64,000 nt of DNA from Xanthomonas sacchari (GTDB lineage: Bacteria; Pseudomonadota; Gammaproteobacteria; Xanthomonadales; Xanthomonadaceae). Shown in pieces: positions 8,088-17,759 of this stretch (the stretch's first letter is position 1; every line of letters starts with the position of its first letter). The DNA lies in contig NZ_CP132343.1 of assembly GCF_040529065.1 (NCBI RefSeq), positions 2,542,001-2,606,000 of the forward strand. The letters are read 5' to 3'. The notes under the pieces are model-generated. The model was not told the origin of the DNA. It did no database searches and worked only from the letters and a program-made list of their open reading frames with translations. The position numbers were made by a program, and so were the translations under genes.

Positions 8088-9958
8088 CGGACCGCGCTCA
8101 GGATGGACTGGAACAGGGTGTCGGCGGTGGAGATCAGGCGCGAGGCCGCCTGGTAGGCCTGCTGCAGCCGCAGCATGTCCGCCGCTTCCTCGTCGAGGTT
8201 GACGCCGGACAGCGAGTCGCGCGCGTCCTGGGCGCTGCTCTGGATCACGTCCTGCGCGTCGGCCGCGTACTTGGCCTGGCGCGCCGCCGAGCCGACCGTG
8301 GTGGTCAGGCCGGCCACCGCGCCGTTGAGGGTGATGGTGCCGCCGTTGAACGCCTTGGCATCGTCCAGGTTGGACATCAGCAGGGCGTTGCCGTTGTTGC
8401 TCGAGCCGACTCCGGTCGGGCCCACCGCGAAGCTGTCGCCGGCGGACGGGACGCCGTCCATGGTCAGGCTCCAGCCGTTGGCGCTGATGGTCTGCCCGGC
8501 GGTGTAGGTCTGCGCCGCGCCGCCGTTGATCGAGTAATGGGTGGAATCGATGAAGCTGATGTTCGCCGGCGTCAGCAGGTTGGCGTTGCTGGCGTCGGTG
8601 GCGGCGACGTTGCTGACCTTGCCGGTGCCCAGGTTGCTCAGCGTGGCGCTGGCCTGGATCGGCGTGGCCGCGGCGATGCGCGAGGGGTCGGTGATGGCCA
8701 CGGACAGCTTGTTGATGGCATTGGCGGTGGGCTGCAGCAGGAACTTGTCGCCGCTGGCGGCGGTGCCGGACACCTGCAGGGTCACACCGTTGACCACGAA
8801 CGGGTCGGCGCTGGTGCCGGAACCGGTCATGGCGACGCTGGCGCCGGTGTCGGCGCGGCTGGCGTTCCAACTGGTGCCGTTGTAGGTCAGCAGCAGGTTC
8901 TGCCCGTCGAGCTTGCTCAGGTCGCTGACGCTGGCGGTGAAGGTGGCCGTGCCGGTGTTGGCGCTGTTGCCGACCACGGTCGGCGGCGGCAGATTGAAGA
9001 AGTCGCCGCCCATCTGCCCGTACAGGTCCATGCCGGCGTGGTGCTGCGCGTTGTAGCTGCTGGCCAGGCCGGTGGCGATGCGGCCGAGTTCGGCCTTGGT
9101 CGGATCCAGGACGGTGCTGCGGAACTCCAGGAAGCCGCCGATCTGCCCGCCCAGCGCCTTGCTGTCGAGCGGCGTCGAGCCGCCGGGCGTCTTCAGCGCG
9201 ATCTGCAGTTTTTCCGGCTGGTACGGATCGGGGCTGGTGACCAGGGTCGAGGCGTTGGTGCCGACCACCATCGCCTGGCCGCCGGAGGTGTAGACGTTCA
9301 TCATCCCGCCGTCCTGCTGGATGACGCTGCCGCCGGTGTAGCCGATCAGCTGGCTGATCATCTGGTCGCGGCGGTCGAGCAGGTCCGGTGCGGCGGCGTT
9401 CGCATTCGAGCCGATCTGGCCGTTGAGCTTGGCGATCTCGGTGGCCAGGCGGTTGGCTTCGGCGGTGCCGGCCAGCAGGCCGTTGTTGACCTCGCTGCCG
9501 AGCGAGTCGAGCTGGCCGTTGAGTTGCTTGAAGCGGGTCACCAGCGAGCTGCCGGCGTCCAGCAGGTTCTGCCGGTTGGCGCTGGCCGAGGCGTCGGAGG
9601 ACAGGCCGCTGGTGGCGTCGAAGAAGTTCGACCACTGCCCGGCGATGCTGGTGGCCTTGTCCGAGAACAGGCCGTCGACCCGGCTGGACATGCTGGAGAG
9701 CTGCTTCAGCCGCGCGACTTCGCCGGTGCTGTCGAACAGGCGCGAGATCGCCAGCTGGTCGGCGACGCGGGAGACGTCGGTGATCTGGGTGCCGTTGCCG
9801 ATGAACTCGCTGCCGTACTGGCTGGGAACCGTGGTCGCGAACGTCGTCCGCTGCCGGCTGTAGCCGTCGGTGTTGATGTTGGCGACGTTGTGGCTGACCG
9901 TGGACAGGGCCCGCTGGAAGGCGAGCAGGGCGCCGGTACCGGTGGAGAGGATGGACAT
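8084..9958 (-). CDS. flgK: Hook-associated protein FlgK
   Basis: FlgK (HAP1, 624 aa) is the first junction layer on the hook. The N-terminus MSILSTGTGALLAFQRALSTVSHNVANINTDGYSRQ holds the rod/hook-family segment, here NVANINTDGYSRQR. The C-terminus (GVNLDEEAADMLRLQQAYQAASR) is the standard FlgK motif. The middle is long, Ala/Ser/Gly/Thr-rich and low in charge, as expected for exposed domains. It starts 11 bases after flgJ and overlaps flgL by four bases. The length is typical. Confidence 0.96.
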   Translation of the reverse strand: MSILSTGTGALLAFQRALSTVSHNVANINTDGYSRQRTTFATTVPSQYGSEFIGNGTQITDVSRVADQLAISRLFDSTGEVARLKQLSSMSSRVDGLFSDKATSIAGQWSNFFDATSGLSSDASASANRQNLLDAGSSLVTRFKQLNGQLDSLGSEVNNGLLAGTAEANRLATEIAKLNGQIGSNANAAAPDLLDRRDQMISQLIGYTGGSVIQQDGGMMNVYTSGGQAMVVGTNASTLVTSPDPYQPEKLQIALKTPGGSTPLDSKALGGQIGGFLEFRSTVLDPTKAELGRIATGLASSYNAQHHAGMDLYGQMGGDFFNLPPPTVVGNSANTGTATFTASVSDLSKLDGQNLLLTYNGTSWNASRADTGASVAMTGSGTSADPFVVNGVTLQVSGTAASGDKFLLQPTANAINKLSVAITDPSRIAAATPIQASATLSNLGTGKVSNVAATDASNANLLTPANISFIDSTHYSINGGAAQTYTAGQTISANGWSLTMDGVPSAGDSFAVGPTGVGSSNNGNALLMSNLDDAKAFNGGTITLNGAVAGLTTTVGSAARQAKYAADAQDVIQSSAQDARDSLSGVNLDEEAADMLRLQQAYQAASRLISTADTLFQSILSAVR

Positions 9959-9969
9959 GGGCGGCTACC

Positions 9970-11178
9970 TCAACGGCGCACGAGGCCGGACGAATCGACG
10001 GTGCTGGCCAGCACGCGTTCGATGCCGCCGGCGGCGGCGCTGCCGATCGCGGCGACCGCGCGGCCGATGGTCGGGCCGCCGGCGATGGCGGCGATCTTGG
10101 CCGCGTAGGCCGGGTCGGTGGCGTAGCCGGCGCGCTGCAGGCCCTGGGCGAAACCGCGGATGTCGGTGCCGGCCCTCAACGCCTGCTGGTAACGCGGATT
10201 GGTCTTCAGCAGGCGCACGTAGTCGGCGAAGCTCTCCGCCGGCGAGGAATAGGCGCGGAAATCGGCGGTTTGCGACTGCTTGACCCCGTCCACGTACTCG
10301 TGGGTGCCGGTGGTCACGCGATCGCCGTCCCAGCCGGTGGCCTTGATCCCGAACAGGTTGTTGGAACTGGCGCCGTCGCCGCGCGAGATGCCGCGGCGGC
10401 CCCAGCCGGTTTCCAGCGCGGCCTGCGCGACCAAGGCGCGCGCGTCCACGCCCAGTTCCTGCGCGGCCTTCTGCGCATGGTTCCAGATCTTGGCGACGAA
10501 GCCTTCCGGGGTGCGCTCGCCGAGGCTGGCCGCGGCGGCGTTGGCGGCCGCGGCGGCGCTGGGATCGATGGCGGTGCTGCTGTCGGCCGACGCCTGCACG
10601 TTCGACCAGCGGTCGTCGGCACCGGCCCAGGACAGGCCGGCGCTACCGTCGGCCGGGCTGCTGCCGATGGCCTGGTGCATGGCGCTGCTCTCGCGGCCGG
10701 CGATCATGTCCAGCACCTGCTGCTGCGGGGAGGCGGTCGCGTCGGTGCCGCTCCACGGGCCGACGCCGGCGCCGGCCGCGGCACCGCTGGCGAGCGCGGC
10801 CTCGCCCTGCAGCGGCATCGGGCCATTGCTCGACTGGCCGGACACCAGCGAGTAGGCCTTGGCCGCCTTGGCGGCGTCCAGCGCGGTGTTCGGCGTGCCG
10901 GTCTCGGTCGTCTGCCCGCCGCCGAGCTGCTTGGCGATCATCGCCCGCAGGCCCAGCCCCTTGCCGTCGGTCAGGCCCTTGGCCAGCTGCTGGTCGTACA
11001 TGTCGCGGAAGGTCTGGTTCTCGTTCGGGAACAGCGAATTGCCGAAGCTGGCCTCGCGCATGCTCTTGACCAGCATGTTGGCGAACTGCCCTTCGAGCTG
11101 GCGCGAGACCTTGTCGATCTTGGCCGGATCGTTCTGGGTAGAGGCGTGCAGGTCGAAGGGAGCGGCCGAGATACGCAT
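9970..11178 (-). CDS. flgJ: Rod cap / peptidoglycan hydrolase FlgJ
   Basis: FlgJ (402 aa) scaffolds rod assembly in the periplasm and cuts peptidoglycan for it. The N-terminal rod-binding part is seen as DKVSRQLEGQFANMLVKSMREA (here split: RQLEGQFANMLVKSM, residues about 26-40). The C-terminal glucosaminidase domain, about residues 225-375, contains VAQAALETGWGRRGI with the catalytic-type Glu and a GNNLFGIKA-like stretch (SSNNLFGIKATGWDGD). The two halves are joined by an Ala/Ser-rich linker of about 100 residues that is longer than in enterics. It is one base from flgI, in the flagellar operon. Confidence 0.93.
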   Translation of the reverse strand: MRISAAPFDLHASTQNDPAKIDKVSRQLEGQFANMLVKSMREASFGNSLFPNENQTFRDMYDQQLAKGLTDGKGLGLRAMIAKQLGGGQTTETGTPNTALDAAKAAKAYSLVSGQSSNGPMPLQGEAALASGAAAGAGVGPWSGTDATASPQQQVLDMIAGRESSAMHQAIGSSPADGSAGLSWAGADDRWSNVQASADSSTAIDPSAAAAANAAAASLGERTPEGFVAKIWNHAQKAAQELGVDARALVAQAALETGWGRRGISRGDGASSNNLFGIKATGWDGDRVTTGTHEYVDGVKQSQTADFRAYSSPAESFADYVRLLKTNPRYQQALRAGTDIRGFAQGLQRAGYATDPAYAAKIAAIAGGPTIGRAVAAIGSAAAGGIERVLASTVDSSGLVRR

Positions 11179-11179
11179 G

Positions 11180-12298
11180 TCAGATCACCTCCAGCTCCGC
11201 GCTCAGGGCACCGGCCTGCTTGAGCGCTTCCAGAATCGCGATCAGGTCGCCAGGCGCGGCGCCGACCTCGTTGACCGCCCGCACGATCTGATCCAGCGAG
11301 GTGCCGCCCTCGAACTTGAACATGCGGCTGCCTTCGTTGGTGGCGGTGATGGTGGACTTGGGCGTGGCCACGGTCTGGCCGCCGCTCAGTGCATTGGGCT
11401 GGCTGACCTGGGTGCCTTCGCTGATGGTCACCGTCAGCGAGCCGTGCGAGATCGCCGCCGGGCTGACCCGCACCTGCGAGCCGATCACCACCGTGCCGGT
11501 GCGTGCGTTGACCACCACCTTGGCCGGCGCCGCGCCCGGCGACAGCTCGACGTTCTCGATGCGTGCCAGCAGGCCGATGCGCGCGCTCTGGTCGGTGGGC
11601 GAACGCACCGCCACGGTGGAGCCGTCCACCGCATGCGCGCTGCCGGGGCCGAAGGTGCTCTCCAGCGCCGAGACCATGCGCGAGACCGTGGTGAAATCGG
11701 GCTGGTGCAGGTTCAGGGTGATCTCGCCGGTGTTGCCGAACACGTCCGGCAGCGCGCGTTCCACGGTCGCGCCATTGGGAATCAGGCCGACGCTGGGCAC
11801 GTTCACCGAGATCCGCGAACCGTCCTTGCCCTGCGCGCCGAAGCCGCCGACCACCAGGTTGCCCTGGGCGACCGCATAGACCTGGCCGTCGGCACCCTTC
11901 AGCGGCGCCATCAGCAAGGTACCGCCGCGCAGCGAGATGGCGTTGCCGATCGAGGAGACGGTGATGTCGATGGTCTGGCCCGGCTTGGCGAACGCCGGCA
12001 GTTGTGCGCTGATCGCCACCGCGGCCACGTTCTTCAGCTGCGGGTTGACGTTGGACGGCACGTTGACGCCCAGCTCGCCGAGCATGTTCTTCAGGCTCTG
12101 CACGGTGAAGGGCGCCTGGCTGGTGCGGTCGCCGCTGCCGTCCAGGCCGACCACCAGGCCATAGCCGACCAGCGCGTTGTTGCGCACGCCGCCGACCTGG
12201 GCCAGGTCCTTGATGCGTTCGGCTGCGGCCGGGGCGGCCAGGCCGGCGCACAGGGCGACGGCGGCGAGCAGGCGGCAGGGCAGGGACAGGACGTTCAT
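11180..12298 (-). CDS. flgI: Flagellar P-ring protein FlgI
   Basis: FlgI (372 aa) forms the P ring around the rod in the peptidoglycan layer. A Sec signal peptide is visible ([26 protein letters not shown] split at residue 26), followed by [15 protein letters not shown] and [15 protein letters not shown], both family hallmarks. The end, [20 protein letters not shown], is also standard. I start it at the ATG at 12298; the longer frame to 12946 runs through flgH. It is separated from flgJ by one base and from flgH by eight, so it belongs to one transcript. Confidence 0.96.
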   Translation of the reverse strand: MNVLSLPCRLLAAVALCAGLAAPAAAERIKDLAQVGGVRNNALVGYGLVVGLDGSGDRTSQAPFTVQSLKNMLGELGVNVPSNVNPQLKNVAAVAISAQLPAFAKPGQTIDITVSSIGNAISLRGGTLLMAPLKGADGQVYAVAQGNLVVGGFGAQGKDGSRISVNVPSVGLIPNGATVERALPDVFGNTGEITLNLHQPDFTTVSRMVSALESTFGPGSAHAVDGSTVAVRSPTDQSARIGLLARIENVELSPGAAPAKVVVNARTGTVVIGSQVRVSPAAISHGSLTVTISEGTQVSQPNALSGGQTVATPKSTITATNEGSRMFKFEGGTSLDQIVRAVNEVGAAPGDLIAILEALKQAGALSAELEVI

Positions 12299-12306
12299 GG
12301 CGGGCC

Positions 12307-13008
12307 TCAGTACGGCGAGATGCGCGAGTTGAAGAAGCGGCTCAGCCAGCCCATCGCGTTGGACTGCGCGACCGCGCCGCGGCCGCCGTAGGCGATGCGC
12401 GCCTCGGCCACCTTGCTGGAGGGAATGGTGTTGTCCGGGGCGATATCGGCGGCGCGGACCACGCCCTGCACCTGCACCAGTTCGTCGCCCTGATTCAGGC
12501 GCAGGTTCTTCTGGCCCTGGATCACCAGGTTGCCGTTGGGCAGGCGCTGCATCACGGTCACGGTGATGCTGCCCTGCATGGTGTTGCTCTGCGCGGTGTT
12601 GCCCTTGCCGGCGAAGCTGCGGTCGCCGCTGGTGGCGTTGTTGAGGATGTTGGTGCCGTTGACGGTCAGCGGCGCGCCGAGCAGGGTCGGCGTGGCCATG
12701 GTCACCGCATCCTTCTTGCTGATGCTGGTGTTGGCGGTGCTGCTGGCGTTGGTGCTTTCGACCAGGGTGATGGTCAGCAGGTCGCCGACGTCGCGGGCGC
12801 GACGGTCCGAATACAGCTGCAGGCCGGGGCCGGCGGCGTAGATCGCACCGGCGGTGGGCTGGGCCTGCGGCGCCATCACCGGCGTGATCGGCGCCATCGG
12901 CGCGTACGGGCGCACGTCGCCGGCGGCCACGCCCAGGCCGGCGCAACCGCCGAGCAGGACCGGCAGCAGCAGCGCGGCGGAGAAGGAGAGAGAGGACAGG
13001 CGCGACAT
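12307..13008 (-). CDS. flgH: Flagellar L-ring lipoprotein FlgH
   Basis: FlgH (233 aa) is the outer-membrane L-ring lipoprotein. The signal peptide ends in the lipobox LLGGC, with Cys22 as the lipid anchor. Family motifs include [16 protein letters not shown], the assembly-ring segment [20 protein letters not shown] and the end [13 protein letters not shown]. The start at 13008 gives the full signal peptide; AAGGAG-like sequence is weak here, but the signal peptide fixes the start. It lies between flgI and flgG in the minus-strand run. Confidence 0.95.
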   Translation of the reverse strand: MSRLSSLSFSAALLLPVLLGGCAGLGVAAGDVRPYAPMAPITPVMAPQAQPTAGAIYAAGPGLQLYSDRRARDVGDLLTITLVESTNASSTANTSISKKDAVTMATPTLLGAPLTVNGTNILNNATSGDRSFAGKGNTAQSNTMQGSITVTVMQRLPNGNLVIQGQKNLRLNQGDELVQVQGVVRAADIAPDNTIPSSKVAEARIAYGGRGAVAQSNAMGWLSRFFNSRISPY

Positions 13009-13031
13009 GGCGGATTCCGGAGGCGAGGGGA

Positions 13032-13817
13032 TCAGACGTTGTTGTTCAGATAGCCGAGCATCGAGTCGGTGGTGGAGATGGCCTTGGCGTTCATCTCGTA
13101 GGCGCGCTGGGTCTCGATCATGCTCACCAGCTCTTCCACCACATTGACGTTGCTGCCTTCCAGCGCGCCCTGGGCGATCTTGCCGAGGCCGTTGAGGCCG
13201 GGCGTGCCGTTGGTGGCCGGGCCGGACGCGGCGGTTTCCACGTACAGGTTCTGGCCCTGGGCCTGCAGGCCGGAGGGATTGATGAAGTCGGTCAGGGTCA
13301 GCGAGCCGACCTGCAGCGCCGCGGCGGTGCCGGCGACCTGCACGCTCACCGTGCCGTCGGAGCCGATGGTCACCGACTGCGCGCCTTCCGGGATCTGGAT
13401 GCCGGGCTGGATCGGGTAGCCGCTGTTGGTGACCAATTGGCCCTGCGCATCGATCTGGAAGCTGCCGTCGCGGGTGTAGGCCGAGGTGCCGTCCGGCATC
13501 TGCACTTCGAAGAAGCCGCGGCCGTTGACCATCACGTCCAGAGCGCGGTCGGTCTGCTGCTGGCTGCCCTGCTCGAAATCCTTGGCGGTGGCGACCACGC
13601 GCACGCCGGTACCGATCTGCAAGCCCGAGGGCAGCTGCGTCTGCGAGGAACTGGCGCCGCCGGGCTGCCGCAGCTGTTGGTACAGCAGGTCCTCGAAGTT
13701 GGCGCGGTCGCGCTTGAAACCGGTGGTGTTGGTGTTGGCCAGGTTGTTGGAGACGACCGACATGCGCGTCTGCTGCGCATCCAGTCCGGTCTTGGCGACC
13801 CACAAAGCCTGATTCAT
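13032..13817 (-). CDS. flgG: Distal rod protein FlgG
   Basis: FlgG (261 aa) builds the distal rod. The N-terminal rod motif [18 protein letters not shown] and the C-terminal [23 protein letters not shown] block (in pieces: [20 protein letters not shown]) are the family signature, and the length is the standard 260-262. A sigma-54 type promoter lies 59 bases upstream, so flgG and the genes after it can be transcribed apart from flgB-F. It is separated from flgF by 102 bases, the second-widest gap in the run. Confidence 0.96.
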   Translation of the reverse strand: MNQALWVAKTGLDAQQTRMSVVSNNLANTNTTGFKRDRANFEDLLYQQLRQPGGASSSQTQLPSGLQIGTGVRVVATAKDFEQGSQQQTDRALDVMVNGRGFFEVQMPDGTSAYTRDGSFQIDAQGQLVTNSGYPIQPGIQIPEGAQSVTIGSDGTVSVQVAGTAAALQVGSLTLTDFINPSGLQAQGQNLYVETAASGPATNGTPGLNGLGKIAQGALEGSNVNVVEELVSMIETQRAYEMNAKAISTTDSMLGYLNNNV

Positions 13818-13875
13818 GACCCGAGTTCCTCTGATGGTGGCCCCGGCACGACGCGCCGGGGGCGCAGGGAGTGAT

Positions 13876-13890
13876 GCATGTGCCGTGCCA
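13876..13890 (-). promoter_or_regulatory. Candidate sigma-54 promoter of flgG
   Basis: Minus strand reads TGGCACGGCACATGC: a perfect -24 heptamer, GG-N10-GC spacing and ATGC in place of TTGC at -12. It falls in the 102-base flgF-flgG gap, where an internal promoter would be expected. Confidence 0.75.
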
Positions 13891-13919
13891 AACCGGCGCC
13901 GCTGGCGCCGAGGCCCGCC

Positions 13920-14675
13920 TTAGCCGTTCAGACGCAGCAGCGTGTTCGCCGACTGCGCGTTCTCGTCGCCGTTCTTGATGACCTTGACCTGCATTTCGAA
14001 CTGGCGCTGCAACTGGATCATTTGCACCAGCGCGCCGGCGGCATCGACGTTGCTGCCCTCGAGCACGCCGGTCCGCAGCGAATTGCCGGTGGCGGGCGCA
14101 AAGGCCTTGGCCGGATCGTCGCTGACGTTGCGCATCAGGCCGTCGGGCCGGCGGGTGAGCTGGTCCGCCGGCGCCTGCACCACCTTCAAGGTGGCGACGG
14201 TGCTCATCGCGGTGGGCGCTTCGCCCAGCGGCACGATCGACACCGTGCCGTCGTTACCGATCTCCAGCGACTGGTGCGGCGGGATCGACACCGGATTGCC
14301 CTGGTCGTCGAGCACCGCATGGCCGCTGGCGGTGACCAGCTGGCCGTTCGGGGTCAGCGCCAATTCGCCGCCGCGCGTGTACGCCTCCTTGCCGTCGGCG
14401 GACTGCACCGCCAGCCAGCGGTCGGCATCCAGCGACAGATCCAGCGGATTGCCGGTCTGGTGCTGCGCGCCGACGTCGCGGTTGAAGCCCTGGTCGATGT
14501 GCAGCGCATCGATCCGCGACGGATAACCGGCGCCGGGAATCCGATACGCCTCGGTATTGGCCAGCGCCGCCTTGAACCCGGAGGTCTCGACGTTGGCCAG
14601 GTTGTGCGACACGGTGGCCTGCGCCTGCAGCGACGCGCGGGCGCCGGTCATGGCGACGTAGAGGGCTTTGTCCAT
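13920..14675 (-). CDS. flgF: Proximal rod protein FlgF
   Basis: FlgF (251 aa) is a proximal rod subunit. It starts MDKALYVAMTGARASLQAQ and carries TVSHNLANVETSGFKA, the FlgF form of the rod motif. The C-terminus reads LEGSNVDAAGALVQMIQLQR, matching FlgG-type subunits but with the FlgF length. It is preceded by 149 bases containing a GC hairpin and GGGATTCGGGATT-type repeats, so transcription from flgE may be partly attenuated here. Confidence 0.95.
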   Translation of the reverse strand: MDKALYVAMTGARASLQAQATVSHNLANVETSGFKAALANTEAYRIPGAGYPSRIDALHIDQGFNRDVGAQHQTGNPLDLSLDADRWLAVQSADGKEAYTRGGELALTPNGQLVTASGHAVLDDQGNPVSIPPHQSLEIGNDGTVSIVPLGEAPTAMSTVATLKVVQAPADQLTRRPDGLMRNVSDDPAKAFAPATGNSLRTGVLEGSNVDAAGALVQMIQLQRQFEMQVKVIKNGDENAQSANTLLRLNG

Positions 14676-14692
14676 GGGTGTGGGCCGTGATT

Positions 14693-14822
14693 CGGGAGAA
14701 GGGATTCGGGATTCGAAAAAGCGGGGATACCGCAGACTATCGGGGAAGTGGCGGCTTGGGCTGGCGCCCGGTTGACGGGCGCCAGCGGCGGCGAATCACC
14801 AATCCCGAATCACCAATCCCAG
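14693..14822. repeat. GGGATTCGGGATT-type intergenic repeats and hairpin
   Basis: The flgE-flgF gap holds copies of a short repeat (GGGATTCGGGATTCG near 14715; AATCCCGAATCACCAATCCC near 14801, reverse orientation). Between them is a 9-bp stem, CTGGCGCCC/GGGCGCCAG, at 14761-14785. The same repeat family recurs at 21502-21629. These resemble the small intergenic repeats common in Xanthomonas; the hairpin may act on the flgE message end. Confidence 0.65.
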
Positions 14823-14824
14823 CC

Positions 14825-16048
14825 TTAACGCATATTGATGATCGTCTGCGTGACCTGATCCTGGGTCGAGATCACCTGCGAGTTCGCCTGGAAGTTGCGC
14901 TGGGCCACGATCATGTTGACCAGCTGCTCGGTCAGGTCGACGGTGGACGATTCCAGTGCGCCGGACTGCACGCTGCCGAAGTCCGAAGTCGCCGGCGAAC
15001 CGGTGCGGGCGATGCCCGAGGCCGAGCTTTCCGCCCAGGCGTTGTCGCCGAGCGAGCTCAGGCCCTGCGGGTTGACGAAGTTGGTCACCGCGATCTGGCC
15101 CAGCGCCTTGTCGGCGTTGTTGGAGTAGCGCGCGTAGACGATGCCCTTTTCGTCGATGCTGATCGAGTTGAGCTTGCCGCTGGCGTAGCCGTCCTGGGTC
15201 GCGCCGCGCAGGGCGAAGGTTTCGCCGTACTGGGTGGACCCGAATACATTCAGGTTCAGCGACAGGGTGCCGGCGCCGGTGGAGGGGGTGAAGGTGCCCA
15301 GCGCGATCTTGCCGTCGGCCGGGCTGACCAGCGCGCCGCTGTCGGAGAACTGCAGCGTGCTGGCACCGCCCGCAGCGACGCCGTCGACGTAGTTGTAGAC
15401 GGTCCACTGGTTCGGCGTGGAGGTCTTGACGAAGTACGAGGTCTGCACGTGGGCCACGCCCAGCGAGTCGTAGACCGTGGTGCCGCCGCTGGAGTTGTTG
15501 TAGCTGTTGGCGTCGTTCGGATCGAACGTGGTCACCGTCGGCGGCTGGGTGTTGCCGGGGAGGGTGAAGGTCAGGTTGACCGTGCTGGTCTGCTTGGGCG
15601 GGCTGTCGGTGGTCAGCAGCTGCAGGTCGGTCAGGGTGCCGGCGGCGAAGCCGTTGCCGTTGCTCGCCGGCGGGAACACCTGCAGCCGCGCGCCCTGCGG
15701 ATTGACCACATAGCCGTTGGCGTCGGTCTGGAAGTTGCCGGCGCGCGAATACACGCGGGCGCCGTTGTTGGACAGGGTGAAGAAGCCGGAGCCGGAGATG
15801 GCCAGGTCCAGGCTGCGCCCGGTCGGATCGATGGTGCCCTGCGAGAACTGCTGGGCGACGTTGCTGACGCGCACGCCCGAGCCCACCGCGTTGCGTGCCA
15901 GGCCGTAGCCGTTGAGCGTGAACTGGTCGGCGAACTCGGCGCGCGAGCCCTTGAAGCCGGTCGTGTTGGCGTTGGCGATGTTGTTGGCGGTGACGTTGAG
16001 GTCGGTATTGGCCGCCCTGAGGCCGGACAGCGATGTGTTGAAACCCAT
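14825..16048 (-). CDS. flgE: Flagellar hook protein FlgE
   Basis: FlgE (407 aa) polymerises into the hook outside the cell. N-terminus MGFNTSLSGLRAANTDLNVT, then NNIANANTTGFKGSRAEFAD, the hook/rod motif. C-terminus ALESSTVDLTEQLVNMIVAQ is canonical. The middle is a Thr/Ser/Gly-rich exposed region of normal length. Its ATG lies 30 bases past the flgD stop. No promoter of its own was found in that gap, so it is read from flgB. Confidence 0.96.
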   Translation of the reverse strand: MGFNTSLSGLRAANTDLNVTANNIANANTTGFKGSRAEFADQFTLNGYGLARNAVGSGVRVSNVAQQFSQGTIDPTGRSLDLAISGSGFFTLSNNGARVYSRAGNFQTDANGYVVNPQGARLQVFPPASNGNGFAAGTLTDLQLLTTDSPPKQTSTVNLTFTLPGNTQPPTVTTFDPNDANSYNNSSGGTTVYDSLGVAHVQTSYFVKTSTPNQWTVYNYVDGVAAGGASTLQFSDSGALVSPADGKIALGTFTPSTGAGTLSLNLNVFGSTQYGETFALRGATQDGYASGKLNSISIDEKGIVYARYSNNADKALGQIAVTNFVNPQGLSSLGDNAWAESSASGIARTGSPATSDFGSVQSGALESSTVDLTEQLVNMIVAQRNFQANSQVISTQDQVTQTIINMR

Positions 16049-16078
16049 GGTGGACTCCTGTGGATGGTCGGCGCGGGA

Positions 16079-16756
16079 TTAGCTGACGCGGAGGACGTTG
16101 GTCAGCGGCGTGGTGCCGAGCCCGGTCAGGTCGAGATAGATGCCGTCCGATCCGATGATGGCGCTCTCGACCGGCGCCTGGACGTAGGTGGACAGGGACA
16201 ACTGGTTGCCCTGGGCATCGGTCTGCCCAGCGGTGATGCTGTAGCTGCCGGCCGGCATGCGCTTGCCGCTGGCGTCGGTGCCGTCCCAGGCGAAATCGAG
16301 CTGGCCGGCCTTGTCGGCGGTCAGGCTGATCTTCTTGATCGGCTGGCCATTGGCATCGCTGACGGTGACGTCGACCACGCCGGCGGCCTTGGCCGCGACC
16401 AGGCCGCCGGTGCTGCCCTCGGCGGCCAGCGGCAGCGTCGCCGATGGCACCAGCACCTTGTGCCCGATCAAGTTGGCGCCGCGCAGCACCTGGTCGGTGC
16501 TCATCGACGAGGACAGCGCGGTGACGGTCTTGTTGAGGTCGCCGATGCCCTGCACGGTGGACAGCTGCGCCATCTGCGCGACCATCTGGCTGTTGTCCAT
16601 CGGCTTGAGCGGATCCTGGTGCTGCAGCTGCTCGGTCATCAGCTTGAGGAAGTCGGCCTGCTGCAGCGCCTTGCCGCTGGTGGTGCTGGTGTTGCTCGAG
16701 GCGCTCAGGCCCAGACTGGAATAGGTGGTGTCGGTGGAGCTGGTGACGCTGGTCAT
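16079..16756 (-). CDS. flgD: Hook cap / scaffolding protein FlgD
   Basis: FlgD (225 aa) caps the hook during assembly and is needed for FlgE polymerisation. The N-terminal export and cap segment contains QADFLKLMTEQLQHQDPLKP and DNSQMVAQMAQLSTVQGI, both highly conserved. The C-terminal part has the FlgD FLG-Ig stretch (TADKAGQLDFAWDGTDASGK) with the FxWDG core. It is cotranscribed with flgC upstream (41-base gap) and flgE downstream. Confidence 0.95.
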   Translation of the reverse strand: MTSVTSSTDTTYSSLGLSASSNTSTTSGKALQQADFLKLMTEQLQHQDPLKPMDNSQMVAQMAQLSTVQGIGDLNKTVTALSSSMSTDQVLRGANLIGHKVLVPSATLPLAAEGSTGGLVAAKAAGVVDVTVSDANGQPIKKISLTADKAGQLDFAWDGTDASGKRMPAGSYSITAGQTDAQGNQLSLSTYVQAPVESAIIGSDGIYLDLTGLGTTPLTNVLRVS

Positions 16757-16797
16757 GGAAGCGGTCCTGGGACGTGACGCGGCGGAGGGAGGGCGGA

Positions 16798-17205
16798 TCA
16801 GCGGCCCATGGTCAGAGTGGCCAGCGCCAGTTCCTTGGCGGTGTTGAGGACCTCCACGCCGGCCTGGTAATTGCGCGAGGCGGAGATCAGGTTGACCATC
16901 TGCGAGACCGGATCCACATCGGGCGAATAGATGTAGCCCTCGGAATCGGCAAGCGGATGGCCGGGTTCGTAGCGCTTGATCGGCGGCGCGTTGGTCGTCG
17001 CGATTTCCTTGACGTTGACCGAGGTCAGGCTGCTGTCGTGCGGGTTGCGCACTGCCTGGAAGATCGGCTCGATCGGCTTGTAGGCCGCCTCCGCCGAACC
17101 GGCCACCGAATCGGCATTGGACAGGTTGCTGGCGATGGTGCTCATGCGCACCGACTGTGCCTGCAGCGCAGAGCCGGCGACGTCGAAGATCGGCAGATTG
17201 CTCAT
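16798..17205 (-). CDS. flgC: Proximal rod protein FlgC
   Basis: FlgC (135 aa) is a proximal rod subunit. It begins MSNLPIFDVAGSALQAQSVR and has STIASNLSNADSVAGSAEAA followed by the family's DPVSQMVNLISASRNYQAGV at the C-terminus. Length is standard. The ATG is two bases from the flgB stop, consistent with translational coupling. Confidence 0.95.
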   Translation of the reverse strand: MSNLPIFDVAGSALQAQSVRMSTIASNLSNADSVAGSAEAAYKPIEPIFQAVRNPHDSSLTSVNVKEIATTNAPPIKRYEPGHPLADSEGYIYSPDVDPVSQMVNLISASRNYQAGVEVLNTAKELALATLTMGR

Positions 17206-17207
17206 GC

Positions 17208-17606
17208 TTATTGGCCCGTGATCGCGGTGAGCATGGTGCGCACCTTTGACTCGATGAAGCTCAGCGACGCGCGGTACTCCAGCGCGGCGCGACCGTAGGC
17301 GGCGCGTTCGGCGTCCGGATCGACGGTGTTGCCGTCCATGCTCGGCTGGCTGGCGGCCCGGGTGACCTGGAACGGGTTCAGCCCATCGCCACCGACGGCG
17401 ATGTGGCGGCTGTCGTCCACCGCGAGCTGGGTGCCCTCGCGCTGTCCCTGCGCGGCGCGCATCGCAGCATCGAAGTCCAGGTCCTGGGCCTTGTACCCGG
17501 GCGTGTCGACGTTGCTGAGGTTGCTGGCGATCAGCTTCATCCGCTGCTCGCGCAGCGGCAGGGCGTCGCCGTGGACGCCGAAATAGCCTGTGATCGGATT
17601 GGACAT
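17208..17606 (-). CDS. flgB: Proximal rod protein FlgB
   Basis: FlgB (132 aa) is the first rod subunit and the first gene of the flgB-L run. It has KLIASNLSNVDTPGYKAQDL, the strongest FlgB motif, and ends with the SLSFIESKVRTMLTAITGQ helix. A near-perfect sigma-54 promoter lies 35-49 bases upstream, between flgB and cheV, so the hook-basal body operon starts here. Confidence 0.96.
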   Translation of the reverse strand: MSNPITGYFGVHGDALPLREQRMKLIASNLSNVDTPGYKAQDLDFDAAMRAAQGQREGTQLAVDDSRHIAVGGDGLNPFQVTRAASQPSMDGNTVDPDAERAAYGRAALEYRASLSFIESKVRTMLTAITGQ

Positions 17607-17640
17607 GGCACGATCCCGCGGTTCGTTGCCGAAACCACAG

Positions 17641-17655
17641 GCAAGGCGCGTGCCA
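17641..17655 (-). promoter_or_regulatory. sigma-54 promoter of the flgB operon
   Basis: Minus strand reads TGGCACGCGCCTTGC, an exact match to TGGCACG-N4-TTGC with GG-N10-GC spacing. The -12 box is 35 bases from the flgB ATG. An RpoN/FleQ-driven class II promoter is the natural reading. Confidence 0.9.
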
Positions 17656-17759
17656 AAGCCGGGCGCAAGGCCCGTGAGATCAGAGGGTTGCCTAGGGAGG
17701 CGGGGAGCGCCCGCGCTCCATTAGTCAGGCAGGCCGCGCAGCCAGGCGCGGCGCCCGGG

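Noticed and set aside
6882-9635. 917-residue frame reading through flgL and into flgK
   Set aside because: Only the last 401 residues are FlgL; the rest is an out-of-frame reading of flgK.
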